64,000 nucleotides of DNA. Origin: Selaginella moellendorffii (lineage: Eukaryota > Streptophyta > Lycopodiopsida > Selaginellales > Selaginellaceae). A program made the position numbers and the translations under genes. Shown here piece after piece: positions 53,386 through 64,000 of this stretch. The first letter of the stretch is position 1. Each line of letters starts with the position of its first letter. The stretch spans positions 26,226 through 90,225 of the forward strand of contig NW_003314440.1 in NCBI RefSeq assembly GCF_000143415.4, given 5' to 3'. The notes beneath the pieces are model-generated. The model was not told the DNA's origin. It was given only the letters and a program-made list of their open reading frames with translations, and did no database searches.

Positions 53386-55335
53386 ATGGGATATCATCTG
53401 GTAGCAGCAGCAGCAGCAGCGCCATTGGTGCCATCGCTGGACAGGTTTGCCAGCTCCAAATCCATATGTGGGAGAGGCTTAAAATGTGGGAGGAGGAGAG
53501 TAGCGGCAGCAGCAGCAATGGTGGCTGCGCCGCCCCAGCCTCAAGTGGAGGAGGCGAGGCAGGGAGTGGAGCTGATGCAGCCCGAGTACTACACAATCGG
53601 GCACCTCCGCCACGTCCGAGCATACGGTGTCCACTTCAAGGAAGGGCCGGATGGAGTTGGAGTGTATGCTGCCAAAGACATGACCGACATTGAGAGGCCA
53701 AGGGTGGGTAAGTCTGGATTGCTTTCTGGGACATGAAACTCTGACCAAAGAACTTATCCATCCTTCTCTCTTCCTCCACAGGTTATACTCGAAGTACCCA
53801 TGGAGATACTTGTCACCGTGAGCAGCAATCTCCCTTGGATGTTCTTCCCGGATATTGTACCAATCGGTCACCCAGTGTTTGATGTTATCAACTCGACTGA
53901 TCCCGAGGTGAGTGCCAGGGAGTTACACGGTCTCTGTGGACTGAGAGTTTTTTCATTCCAGACTGACTACGATATCAGGCTGGGGTGCCTCCTGCTGCTG
54001 GCGCTCGAGCAAGACGGCAACTTCTGGAGGCTTTACGGAGACTATCTTCCAAATCAGGCAGAGAGCACGGACTTGCTTCTTGCAACCGAGGTAAGCTGGT
54101 TGTCAGATCTTCTCAAGGAAACCATGGTTTCTCTTTTGTCCCTCAGGAAGAACTTGACGCGCTACAAGATTCCGTGCTGTCTCAGTGCATCAAGGACGAG
54201 CAGGAGAAGATTCAGAAGAAATGGGAGGAGTGTTTTGTGAGTAGACTTGTAACATTTCCAGAGATCATAGCTGAGTTTTACTTCCTCGTGGCAGCATCCG
54301 GGGGCGCCTTTGAAGCTAAAACGCTTGGCCCGAGACAGCGACAGGTTCAAATGGGCCGTTGGCATGGCAAGGTCACGCTCGCACACACTCACCATGAAGA
54401 TCGGTTCTAAAGTCCAAGTTGCCAACATAATCTCCCCCTACGCTGGTAACACCACATACTTTGATGGTCATCGTAATTCTCGTTTGTTTTTCTTCTCTCG
54501 GTGTGCGTAGATATGCTAAATCACTCGTTTCAACCAACTTGTTCCTTGCGATGGCGAGCCTGCGATCGGGTGCTCGAAGTGGTGGTCAAGGCCGGGCAGA
54601 CGATTAGAGAGGGAGACGAGGTTAGTGTGTTTCTTTTTTCTCACACGCAGCTAAAAGTTCCGTGTATGAGCAGATGACGCTTGACTACTTGCCAAAGAAG
54701 CCGACGCGAGACTACATGCACCGGTTTGGCTTCTCTTCACCAGTGGTATAGACAACGCTCTACACAAACAACGATGACCAAAGTGGTTCTTTCTTTTGCA
54801 GAATCCTTGGAATGTTGTCCAGTTCAGTGGCTCGGTTTCCATCCACAGGGACTCATTCCTATCTGCGTTTGGGATCAGTGGGCTGGGGCCAAATTACTAC
54901 CTGAGAGGTATGCGCTGCTCTTTTCAAACCCGTGACAAGCATCTTTGCTGCTCGTCACAGGCACAGACGATCCCATGGCAGATGGAGCTGTTCTTGCAGC
55001 AGCTCGGATTCTCCCGATGTGGTCGGATGCGGATCTCCCGTTTCTGCCTAGCATGGAAAAGCGAGCCGTGAGGGAGCTACAGAAGGAATGCCGGCAGCTA
55101 CTGTCAGCATATCCAAGTAGCTACGAACAAGATGTGAAGCTCATGGGTAAGGAGTCTCTTCTTTCTTGGTTTTCGGTCTTCGCGTAGCTCACTTTTGGGC
55201 TTTCCAACAGCGGCAGCTGGAGAGGACAAGTCCGTGAGATGGAAGTCGGCATTGAAGTACAGGTCTGATGAGAAGCTGTTCTTGAGAAAGGTGGTGAGGA
55301 TCTTGGATGTCTACTTGTCCAGACTTTTGTATTGA
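53386..55335 (+). CDS. SET-domain lysine methyltransferase, Rubisco-LSMT-like family
   Basis: Ten exons: 53386-53703, 53782-53907, 53962-54090, 54147-54236, 54295-54445, 54511-54620, 54674-54745, 54802-54907, 54961-55146, 55211-55335; 470 residues. The first ~60 residues (MGYHLVAAAAAAPLVPSL, then Arg-rich) look like a plastid transit peptide. The split SET domain starts with GVGVYAAKDM and closes with DMLNHSFQPTCSLRW, where Asn-His-Ser is the S-adenosylmethionine-binding NHS motif, and DEMTLDYLPKKPTRDYMHRF with the catalytic Tyr. The region after it matches the Rubs-type substrate-binding domain. Family members methylate lysines of plastid proteins such as Rubisco large subunit or aldolase; the substrate here is unknown. 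The last exon overlaps the possible start of the next PPR gene. Confidence 0.88.
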
Positions 55336-57451
55336 GTTGGCTCCTCACGCCCCAAAGAATGCGAAACAGCATGAGAACCGTTACTACGCTCGAATGCTCC
55401 GCGACTGCTACAATAGCACGGATGATCCAGCGGACGTTATCCTGTGGAAAGGGAAGGGGATATTGGAGGAGATCAAGACGGCCGGGGTGGGATTGGATTC
55501 TTTCCTTGGGAATCACGTAGTGGACATGTACCTTCGTTGCGGTTGCTTGGAGGATGCGCGCCGGACAATGGATGAAATGCCATGCAGGGACGTCATTTTG
55601 TGGACCAACATGATTGCAGCATTTGCCCAGTCTGGGCAACACAGAAAAGCAGTTGGGATGCTTCACGAGATGCAGCTTGACGGCGTCATGCCCGACGGCT
55701 TCACATTCACCACGGTTGTCAATGCCTGCGCTGGAGGCAAGCGAGCCTTGCTGCTGCCCATAGGAAGGAGAATCCACGCTCGAATCCGAGACTGTGGCCT
55801 GGCCTCTCACGTCGTGATTGCCACAGCGTTGGTGAAGATGTACGCAGCACACGGATGTGTGGGAGAAGCAGTAGATGCGTTTGAAGCAATCGAGCTGCAA
55901 AAAAGGGACGTGGTGTCTTGGACTGGTATCATCACCGCATTTGCCGACAACGGGCATTCGCAGGAGGCGTTAAGCCTGTACCGGAGAATGCAGCTCGAGG
56001 GGATGGCGCCGGACAAGGTAACCTTTGTGGCGTTGCTCAATTCCCCCGAGTTAAGCCTCGCCCAAGGCCGCATGCTCCACTCGCACATTCTGGAGTTCGA
56101 TGGAGGCAGAGACCTCGTCATGGAGACCGCTGTCGTCAACATGTACGCCAAATGCGGCAGCCTGCAAGAAGCGCGAGCGGTGTTTGAGCGCATGGAGCAA
56201 CCAAACGTGGTAACCTGGACCTCCATCATCTCTGTCACCTCCCAGAGCGGCCATTCTCTCGAAGCGCTGCTGCTATACCGCCGGATGCTGCTGTCGGGTG
56301 CCAAGCCCAACGCCGTTACTCTCGCCACCGTCGCCTCGGCATGCGCTGCGGTGGCGGCGCTCGGCCAGGCACGCTTCTGCCACTCACACGTTCGCGAGGC
56401 CGGCGTTGCCGAAGACCCCGTCGTGCAAAACGCCCTGGTGAGCATGTATGGGAGATGTGGGGCTCTTGACCATGCTGCCGGCATCTTTTTCACGTCCAGC
56501 TCCGCCCCCGCTAACCTCGTCTCGTGGAACTCCATGCTCGCCGCATTTGCCCAGCAGGGCCATCCTGCCGCGCTGTGGCTCTTCTCACACATGCTCCTCG
56601 CAGGCATTTCGCCCGACGCCATCACCTTGACTAGCCTCCTCGCCACCTGCGCCCGCCACCCAGCGCTGCTGAAAACCGGCTGCTCCCTCTACGCGGCCAT
56701 GCTTCATGGCACCGACTTCGCCGTGCCAGTCTCCACTCAGCACTGCGGCTGCATTGTGGACTTGCTGGCTCGCTCCGGCTATCTCGGCTATGCGGAGCGT
56801 TTCATCACGAGCATGATGCCGTGCGCGCCAGACGACATAGTGTGGATGAGCCTGGTGGGTGCTTGCAGGAATTATGGTGACTGGGAGCGCGGGCGACGAG
56901 CTGCGCAGCGAGTTATGGAACTCAATCCGGCCTACGTCGGGGCCTACATCCTCATGTCCAACATGTACGCGGCGCAAGGGAGATGGGACGATGCTGCCGG
57001 TGTTAGAGAGCTCATGGCTCGTCGGGGCTTAGCCAAGGAAGCCGGGTGGAGCTCCATCGAGGTGAGGAACAAAGTCCATGTCTTCACTGCCAAGGATTGC
57101 TCGCATCCCAAGAGTGAAGCCATCTATGCGGAGCTCCACCGCCTGGCGCTGCTTCTCAAGGGCGCCGGTTACGTTCCAAACACGAGCCTCGTTCTGCAAG
57201 ACGTCGAGGAGGAGCTCAAGGAGCAGCTGCTCTTCTGCCACAGTGAAAAGCTGGCAATTGCTTTTGGGGTGGTCAGTAGTACTAAGCCCCGTAGCACGCT
57301 TCGGATCATCAAGAACCTTCGCATGTGTGGTGATTGCCACAATGCATTCAAGCTCCTGTCGAGCATCCTCGAAAGAGAGATTGTCGTCAGGGACACCAAG
57401 CGCTTCCACCACTTTTTACACGGCCGCTGCCACTGTGGAGATTACTGGTAA
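55307..57451 (+). CDS. PPR protein with E/E+ and DYW domains, single exon
   Basis: A 714-residue frame with PLS-type PPR repeats (for example DVILWTNMIAAFAQSGQH, VVTWTSIISVTSQSGHS, LVSWNSMLAAFAQQGHP), an E/E+ region (EAGWSSIEVRNKVHVFTAKD) and a full DYW domain that ends in the name-giving Asp-Tyr-Trp and TAA at 57449-57451. The cytidine-deaminase residues are intact: HSEKLAIAFG (His-x-Glu), the CGDCH motif, and the second zinc site in CHCGDYW. Such proteins convert specific C to U in mitochondrial or plastid RNA; DYW proteins are very numerous in lycophytes. The ATG at 55307 lies within the last exon of the SET gene in another frame; the Met at about 55394 (MLRDCYNSTDD) is an alternative start that avoids the overlap but removes residues before the first repeat. 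Confidence 0.9.
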   Translation: MSTCPDFCIELAPHAPKNAKQHENRYYARMLRDCYNSTDDPADVILWKGKGILEEIKTAGVGLDSFLGNHVVDMYLRCGCLEDARRTMDEMPCRDVILWTNMIAAFAQSGQHRKAVGMLHEMQLDGVMPDGFTFTTVVNACAGGKRALLLPIGRRIHARIRDCGLASHVVIATALVKMYAAHGCVGEAVDAFEAIELQKRDVVSWTGIITAFADNGHSQEALSLYRRMQLEGMAPDKVTFVALLNSPELSLAQGRMLHSHILEFDGGRDLVMETAVVNMYAKCGSLQEARAVFERMEQPNVVTWTSIISVTSQSGHSLEALLLYRRMLLSGAKPNAVTLATVASACAAVAALGQARFCHSHVREAGVAEDPVVQNALVSMYGRCGALDHAAGIFFTSSSAPANLVSWNSMLAAFAQQGHPAALWLFSHMLLAGISPDAITLTSLLATCARHPALLKTGCSLYAAMLHGTDFAVPVSTQHCGCIVDLLARSGYLGYAERFITSMMPCAPDDIVWMSLVGACRNYGDWERGRRAAQRVMELNPAYVGAYILMSNMYAAQGRWDDAAGVRELMARRGLAKEAGWSSIEVRNKVHVFTAKDCSHPKSEAIYAELHRLALLLKGAGYVPNTSLVLQDVEEELKEQLLFCHSEKLAIAFGVVSSTKPRSTLRIIKNLRMCGDCHNAFKLLSSILEREIVVRDTKRFHHFLHGRCHCGDYW

Positions 57452-57899
57452 AATGTATAAAAAACATGGACGTTAACTTCTTGCTTTGGCAAATCACCCT
57501 CATAACCTCAGTCAACTCAAGTCGAGTCGCGCGCGAGCTGGCCGTTGAACGGCGCGCCGCCTACTTTGACCAACTACGGTAGGCCGTGCACCTCCGTAGC
57601 GTGCCGTGCTGTACACTCCAAGTACGGCGCAGAGAAGAACAATTCATTTCGGAGATTACTGCTAACACACACAAGTGATACAAGAGCAGCAAGCACATTA
57701 GATAGGTAACTCTCAAGGTACAAAAAAGGAGAAAAAAAAAGCAACCAGCCACTTTGGTGTCATACTAGCTAGCTTACCAACACCAGCATTGAGAATTAAG
57801 GATAAAAAGGAAGACCACCAGCGGCAGCTTGATGGACACCTGTTAAGAAGAAGATGATCCCACCCAGCTCTCTCTCTCTCTTCCAGTCTGGGGCACAGG
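57452..57899. other. convergent 3' intergenic region
   Basis: 448 bp between the stop codons of the DYW-PPR gene (plus) and the GSK3 gene (minus); presumably 3' UTRs. Nothing else recognised. Confidence 0.5.
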
Positions 57900-59832
<1,933 letters not shown>

Positions 59833-60621
59833 ACGCTGCTCTTGCCTCCTCCTCGTTGGTGGTGGTGCTGCCGCTTATCCAGTCACTAGGAGGAGCTGCC
59901 CACGCACAAGATTTGCCATGCCATGTTAGCAAAATGGACATCCAGATCCAAGTATGCCACCAAAAACCCTACACCGAGCAGCAAGCAATGGAAGATAGCG
60001 AGAGGCAAGCACGCAAACAAGGAGAGGGTTAACCGCAAATCGCAAGGAAAGAGCGAGCGAGCGAAGAGAGAGAGAGAGAGAGAGAGAGACCTGAGACGAA
60101 CAAGCTCTTGGCGCCGCGCATCACATGTGTATTCTACCACACCTCCCATCCATGGCGGCCGCGCCCTCGCCCTCTGCCCTCGCCCTCCTCCGCCGCCGTC
60201 GTTACCTAGCAAGCGCCAAGATGAAGCCCCTCTCCCTCCTCACCCGCCATTCATCTCCATCCCGCCCCAGTCGCCGGAAATGGGAGGGGATCTCGCCAGA
60301 TCTCGCCCGCCACGACCTATCCCCTTGCGCGCCCTGTGATTAGAGAGGAGTGTGTGTGTGTGTGTGATGCGTGGGGCTTGGAGGAGAGAGGGGACGAGCG
60401 AGAGAGAGAGAGAGAGAGACAAGGGAAGGGAGAAAATAGGGGTCAATATGGTCGCACCCCTTCTTTCTTCCCACTGCCTTGCTAGCCTATCATGTTTCTC
60501 GCCATTTATGTGAATTTCTTTTTTTCCCTGGAATAGTTTTATTTCACTTGACGCTAGCGGTATATTTTCCATGCCACCGGTATATTCTCCTTGCAACCGA
60601 TATATTCTTATGACGGCTAAG
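59833..60621. other. GSK3 5' region with microsatellites
   Basis: Between the GSK3 start and the stop of the next minus-strand gene. It holds (GA)n at 60065-60089 and 60400-60419 and (TG)n at about 60350-60366. GA-rich tracts are common in plant 5' UTRs. The ORF 60125-60343 crossing it has a biased composition and no domain. Confidence 0.5.
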
Positions 60622-61755
60622 CTAGCAGCAGTGCTGCCACGGGTGCTCGACGTTGACAATGACGTCCCTGACGGAGGCGAGTGGCCGCTGGTGCGGGATG
60701 GGCGAGAAGTGGAGCAGCTCCGCGGTCTTGCCGTCGCCGGGGACGATGTCGCCGGGCTCCACCGCCACGGGCTTGAATCGCTGCATCTCCAGCCCGTGGA
60801 GCGCCTTGGCCGGGTCGGGCCCGGGCGGCCTCGGCCTCGCGGGCTCCACCGGCGCGGGCAGCCGCCGCCAGTCCACAATGTTGAAGTCTGGCACGCCGCT
60901 GGAGCGGGCCTGGAGGAAGAGCTTGCGCAGAGTCTGCCGCCACCTGTGAAAGTTCTCAATCTTGAGCAGTGGCGGCATCAAAGTTTGGGAGAGCGCGAGC
61001 GAGATCGAGACGACGAACCTGGCCAAGTCATCCTCGTGCTTGAATTGTCTTCCGTAGAAGCTGTCCTCGTACTCCATGGTGAAGATGTCGTATTTGACGG
61101 CACTCCGGTTGGAGAAGGTCCTGCCGTGGGGTTTCACGCGGAAAAACTCGTCGCGCAGCTTCTCCTTGTCCCACGCCTCCTCCCTCTTGCACACGAGCTT
61201 GTACTCCTCGTACGCTCGCGCCACCTTGTTACACGCCAGAATCTCCTGTGCATGTACACACACACACATACGCAATACAATCGATCAGTATATAGATCCT
61301 ATATCGGTCGCTCGTGTTTGTAATTCCCAGAAACTCGATCGATCTATACCTTGTCCCTGCCTCGCCTCTTGTCGTGAATCTCCCGGATGAAGCCATCCAC
61401 GTCCTTGTTGAGCCGCTCCTCCTCCGGGGCGTAGTATGTGCACTCCCTCAACGGCTCCACCATGCACGACGTCTTGTAAACCGGATGCCTCTGGAAGCCG
61501 AAGGTGCGCGCCGCTATCCTCCGCTTGGACATGATATCCTGCAATGCAGCAACGTTAACGTTGTTGGGGGATCGATCACGATCGCGCACATTTGATCATT
61601 TTTTATCGCATTTGATCCCATGTCGAGAGAGAAAGCTATCGAACCTGGTCGCTCCCATTGTAGCTGCAGTAGTGGCAACGCTCCTTGTAGGTGCGCGGCT
61701 GCTCCGAAAAGGCCCACTTACCGCCACTCTTGCGAGGATCGCCAAAGTACGGCAT
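60622..61755 (-). CDS. unrecognised 282-aa protein with CHxC motif
   Basis: Four exons chain in frame: 61645-61755, 61350-61538, 61019-61245, 60622-60943. The protein starts MPYFGDPRKSGGKWAFSEQP, followed by RCHYCSYNGSDQDIMSKRR (Cys-His-x-Cys, perhaps half of a metal site), FGFQRHPVYKTSCMVEPLRE, a charged helical region (ACNKVARAYEEYKLVCKREE), a Tyr/Phe-rich part (KYDIFTMEYEDSFYGRQFKH), and a Pro-rich C-terminal segment with DFNIVDWRRLPAPVEPARP. No signal or membrane segment is seen. I do not recognise the family. The three introns with proper splice sites and the conserved-looking sequence argue for a real gene. The start codon is 176 bp from the divergent DeSI gene. Confidence 0.7.
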
Positions 61756-61931
61756 TGGGGCATCTCACTGCTGCTGCGCCGGCCACCGACGACTGCGATT
61801 GCGACTGCGACGGCGACGGTGACGGCGGCACCAGAATGTCGCTTGGCCATGTGTATGGACACTCGACAAGGTATATTTCTTCTTCCCGGGCTACGTGGCA
61901 GAGTGTGGCAAAGTTAGGGTTCTTGCGGGAG
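61756..61931. promoter_or_regulatory. 176-bp divergent promoter region
   Basis: It separates the starts of the 282-aa protein gene (minus) and the DeSI gene (plus). It contains a (GCGACT/GCGACG)-like short repeat at 61795-61830. No further element is assigned. Confidence 0.5.
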
Positions 61932-62795
61932 ATGGGGCTCACCAATTTCTACCAGCAGCTCGGATCCACCTCCTCCTCCTCCTCGCCGTCTCCATCTCCC
62001 TCGCCCTCGCCAGAGCCACACAAGGAGAGCGTGCCGGTCTTCCTCAACGTCTACGATCTCACCGCCTACAATGACTACGCCTACTGGTTTGGGCTGGGCA
62101 TCTTCCACAGCGGCGTCGAAGGTGAGTGTGTGTGAGAGTCGGCATTGTTCCAACGAGTGGGGCGTGGCAGTGCACGGCGTGGAGTATGCGTTCGGGGCTC
62201 ACGAGTTCCCAACCAGCGGCGTCTTCGAAGTGGAGCCGCGCAGATGCCCCGGTTTCATGTTCCGGACGAGCATCCGGCTGGGCAGCACCACCATGGGGCC
62301 GCTCCAGCTCCGGCAGTTCGTCGAGACCGTGGCTTCGCACTACAACGGTGACACTTACCACTTGCTGCTCAAGAACTGCAACCATTTCAGCGAAGACATC
62401 ACCATGCGCCTCGTCAAACACCCGATCCCGTCCTGGGTGAACCGCGTCGCCAGAATCGGTGAGTGCCTCGACCACCACGTCTTTACTCTTCTTTGGTTCT
62501 AAAGTTTCATCGTCTCCATTCACCAGGCTGGCTCTGCAGATGCTTCCTCCCAGAGTGCTTGCAGCTCACCGCCGCCCAACAGATCTGCGAGATCGAGGAG
62601 GAAGACAGTGCCCAAGGTGAGCGCGAGCGCGAGCTTACTTTCCTTTTACTCCTTTGCTCACACTTCCATGGCACCCGTGCAGAGGAAAACGGCGATAGCA
62701 CGGCTTGTAAACCAGCAAAAGACGACGAGCACTTGATGGTTTCAGAAGAGACCATCAAAGCCATGCTGCAACAAGAGCGTACAGCATTGATTTGA
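61932..62795 (+). CDS. DeSI-like PPPDE deSUMOylating isopeptidase
   Basis: Four exons: 61932-62121, 62171-62458, 62527-62616, 62683-62795; 226 residues. I chose the ATG at 61932 (MGLTNFYQQLG); an in-frame ATG at 61836 would add 32 residues. A Ser/Pro linker is followed by the PPPDE domain: VPVFLNVYDLTAYNDYAYWF, GIFHSGVEVHGVEYAFGAHE with the catalytic His in GIFHSGVEV, and YHLLLKNCNHFSEDITMRLV with the catalytic Cys. These are papain-fold peptidases acting on SUMO or ubiquitin conjugates; plant members are mostly uncharacterised. The C-terminal tail (from EENGDSTACKPAKDDEH) is acidic and may be disordered. Confidence 0.9.
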
Positions 62796-63070
62796 TTCTT
62801 TCCTGCACAGTGCGTTGGCGATACTTTTTTTCGTTTCGCTGCCTCATGCACGGCATTTCCCCGCTCCGGGAGGGTGTGTTTAAGAAGTGGATGCCGAGAT
62901 GAGAGCTTAAATCGAATCAATCCATCAGCTACTTAGCAGCGGTTAAGCCTAAAGGCAGCAGCACAAGCAGCAGGGATGCTGGTTCTCCGTGGTTTGGAAA
63001 CACCATCCTTCGCTCGGAACTTTGGACCAGCCTCAGGTTTGCGTATCCATCCATCGGCTATGGCGCTTGA
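62796..63070. other. short intergenic region
   Basis: 275 bp between two plus-strand genes; presumed 3' UTR and promoter. Nothing specific recognised. Confidence 0.5.
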
Positions 63071-63526
63071 ATGTTCTTGGCAGGCAGCCATGGAGTGCCA
63101 AGGGGAACAATTCGAGATAAGAGCCTGTCATGGCGTCGGCGGATAAGATCAACGATTTGTTCCAGCAAGGAACACCAGGAACAACATAGCGAGGATGACG
63201 AGCTTCTTCGAGGGATGCAGGAAGACTTGAGACGCATGGATGCTCCAGCTAGTTTCCAAGCCGACCAGTCTTCGTCATTCACGGACAAGGATTCTCGCAT
63301 TCCATTGCGAGAGGTCGTGGACAAGGCCCTGATTGTGGACTTTTTCTTCATTGTGGTGGCACTGGGATGGCTTCTGGCTGGATTGGGCGAGAAAGCGGCA
63401 TTCAACTCGTCCACACTTCTCGATTCCTGGTACCCACTGTGGCCGTTACTCTTCCAGCCAGCGCTCGGTTTTTTCATGGCCGGCGTGCTCTTGTCGGTCG
63501 TCTTTCCACGCAAGGAGAACAAGTAG
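63071..63526 (+). CDS. small protein with two transmembrane helices, function unknown
   Basis: Single-exon frame of 151 codons from the ATG at 63071 (MFLAGSHGVPRGTIRDKSLS). The first half is polar with many Arg, Glu and Ser. Two hydrophobic helices follow: ALIVDFFFIVVALGWLLAGL and a second from WPLLFQPALGFFMAGVLLSV to the charged end FPRKENK. A basic C-terminal KxK-like tail is compatible with an ER or organelle membrane protein. The start could also be one of the internal Met codons (MQEDLRRMDAP). I do not recognise the family. Confidence 0.65.
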   Translation: MFLAGSHGVPRGTIRDKSLSWRRRIRSTICSSKEHQEQHSEDDELLRGMQEDLRRMDAPASFQADQSSSFTDKDSRIPLREVVDKALIVDFFFIVVALGWLLAGLGEKAAFNSSTLLDSWYPLWPLLFQPALGFFMAGVLLSVVFPRKENK

Positions 63527-63584
63527 AGTTCCAGTTCTAGGGAAGGAATTTGTTTTTTAAGGTCAAAAGGAAGGGAACGCGATC

Positions 63585-64000
63585 ATGGAGGCGCCGGCTT
63601 CGTCCGACAGTGCCACCGAATTCAGCTTCTTTCAGGCATGAATGAAATCTTTTGTGTCTTGTCGTTGTTGTGATAGCAAGCGCTCCATCTCCAGGAGAAA
63701 GCTCCCGAGCCGGAACCCACAATTGACAACACCGAGTCTTCAAAGGCAATGCCGCCGCCAAAGCAGAGAAACAAGGTTCCGTTTGAGAAAGGCTTCAGCC
63801 AGATGGACTGGCTCAAGCTCACCCAGAGCCATCCAGATCTAGCAGGTTGGCCGTGCTCAAGCGCTCTCCTTCATGTCTATACCACTACTTCTTTGCGCAG
63901 GGCTCAAGGGGCGATCCAACAGGAGAATGATAGCTATGGAGGAAGTAAAGCAACACAGGAAGCAAGACGATGCATGGACAGTTCTACGCGGTCGGGTGTA
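63585..64000 (+). CDS. RLF: RLF-type cytochrome b5 domain protein (3' partial)
   Basis: Exons 63585-63635, 63677-63845 and 63901 onward, running off the window. The first exon codes MEASASS-type residues ([17 protein letters not shown]). The second holds a Pro/Glu-rich stretch and then [20 protein letters not shown]; the third [20 protein letters not shown] then [11 protein letters not shown], where the cytochrome b5 heme-binding domain begins (its HPGG motif would lie outside). SQMDWLKL...HPDLAG and W-T-V-L-x-G-R-V-Y match plant RLF (REDUCED LATERAL ROOT FORMATION), a cytosolic heme protein needed for root development. The first intron (63636-63676) is 41 nt and would use a GC donor. Confidence 0.8.

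Noticed and set aside
55121-56646. Two minus-strand ORFs of about 280 codons
   Set aside because: Antisense shadows of the DYW-PPR gene; the plus frame has clear repeats and a complete DYW domain.
62059-62523. Minus-strand ORF of 154 codons
   Set aside because: Antisense to the DeSI exons, which carry the catalytic motifs.

Overview
The window reads as nuclear DNA of a land plant, most likely a seedless vascular plant of the Selaginella type. The reasons are spliceosomal introns of only about 38-90 nt, pentatricopeptide (PPR) genes including one with a DYW domain, an RLF-type cytochrome b5 gene, a GSK3/shaggy kinase, a (TTTAGGG)n tract, and chromodomain Ty3/gypsy elements. The species is inferred from gene style, not shown directly. 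No rRNA, tRNA or CRISPR array was recognised.

Layout. 1-5551: a decayed chromovirus (copy A; gag to 3' LTR). 5570-6370 and 14498-15663: the two halves of a second chromovirus, split by an 8.1-kb LINE (6371-14481) with a 16-bp target-site duplication. 16379-28950: an unusual 12.5-kb block with two divergent genes. Gene A (minus) resembles a transposase (Tnp1/En-Spm-like plus DUF7869-type domains). Gene B (plus) is a ten-exon fusion of a ParB-like domain, a degenerate DNA-methyltransferase-like domain, acidic linkers and an FCP1/NIF-type HAD domain. About 25 copies of a roughly 22-bp palindrome (ATGGCRTG-N6-CAYGCCAT) are found in this block and nowhere else in the window. They lie in the spacer, in coding exons and, most strikingly, inside four tiny introns of gene B just before the 3' splice site. 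29452-34964: an LTR remnant with a 27-G run, a Penelope-like reading-frame fragment, and a short-LTR gypsy element (31498-34964) with 5-bp target duplications. 34965-38606: AT-rich, G-poor DNA and a retroelement leader. 38626-44904: chromovirus copy B, with a minus-strand LTR on its left, a plus-strand LTR on its right, and a 195-bp solo-LTR-like insertion. 44905-49201: AT-rich DNA with a 95-bp tandem repeat and a faint reverse-transcriptase relic.

49202-64000 is a very compact host-gene island: a C-terminal J-domain protein (-), a PPR protein (-), an HslV/ClpQ-type protease subunit (-), a SET-domain methyltransferase (+), a DYW-PPR protein (+), a GSK3/shaggy kinase (-), an unrecognised 282-aa protein (-), a DeSI-type PPPDE peptidase (+), a small two-helix membrane protein (+) and the 5' part of an RLF-type gene (+). 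Two divergent pairs share start-to-start spacers of only 83 and 176 bp. I resolved exon structures by splice sites and reading phase; the HslV gene needs a 5-nt microexon.

The best candidate for an undescribed system is the 16.4-28.9 kb block: a possible large transposon-like unit in which a ParB/methyltransferase/HAD protein, a transposase-like protein and a private palindromic DNA motif occur together, with the motif apparently serving as intron sequence in one of the genes. The bacterial ParB-parS pairing makes a protein-palindrome link worth testing, but that link is inference.
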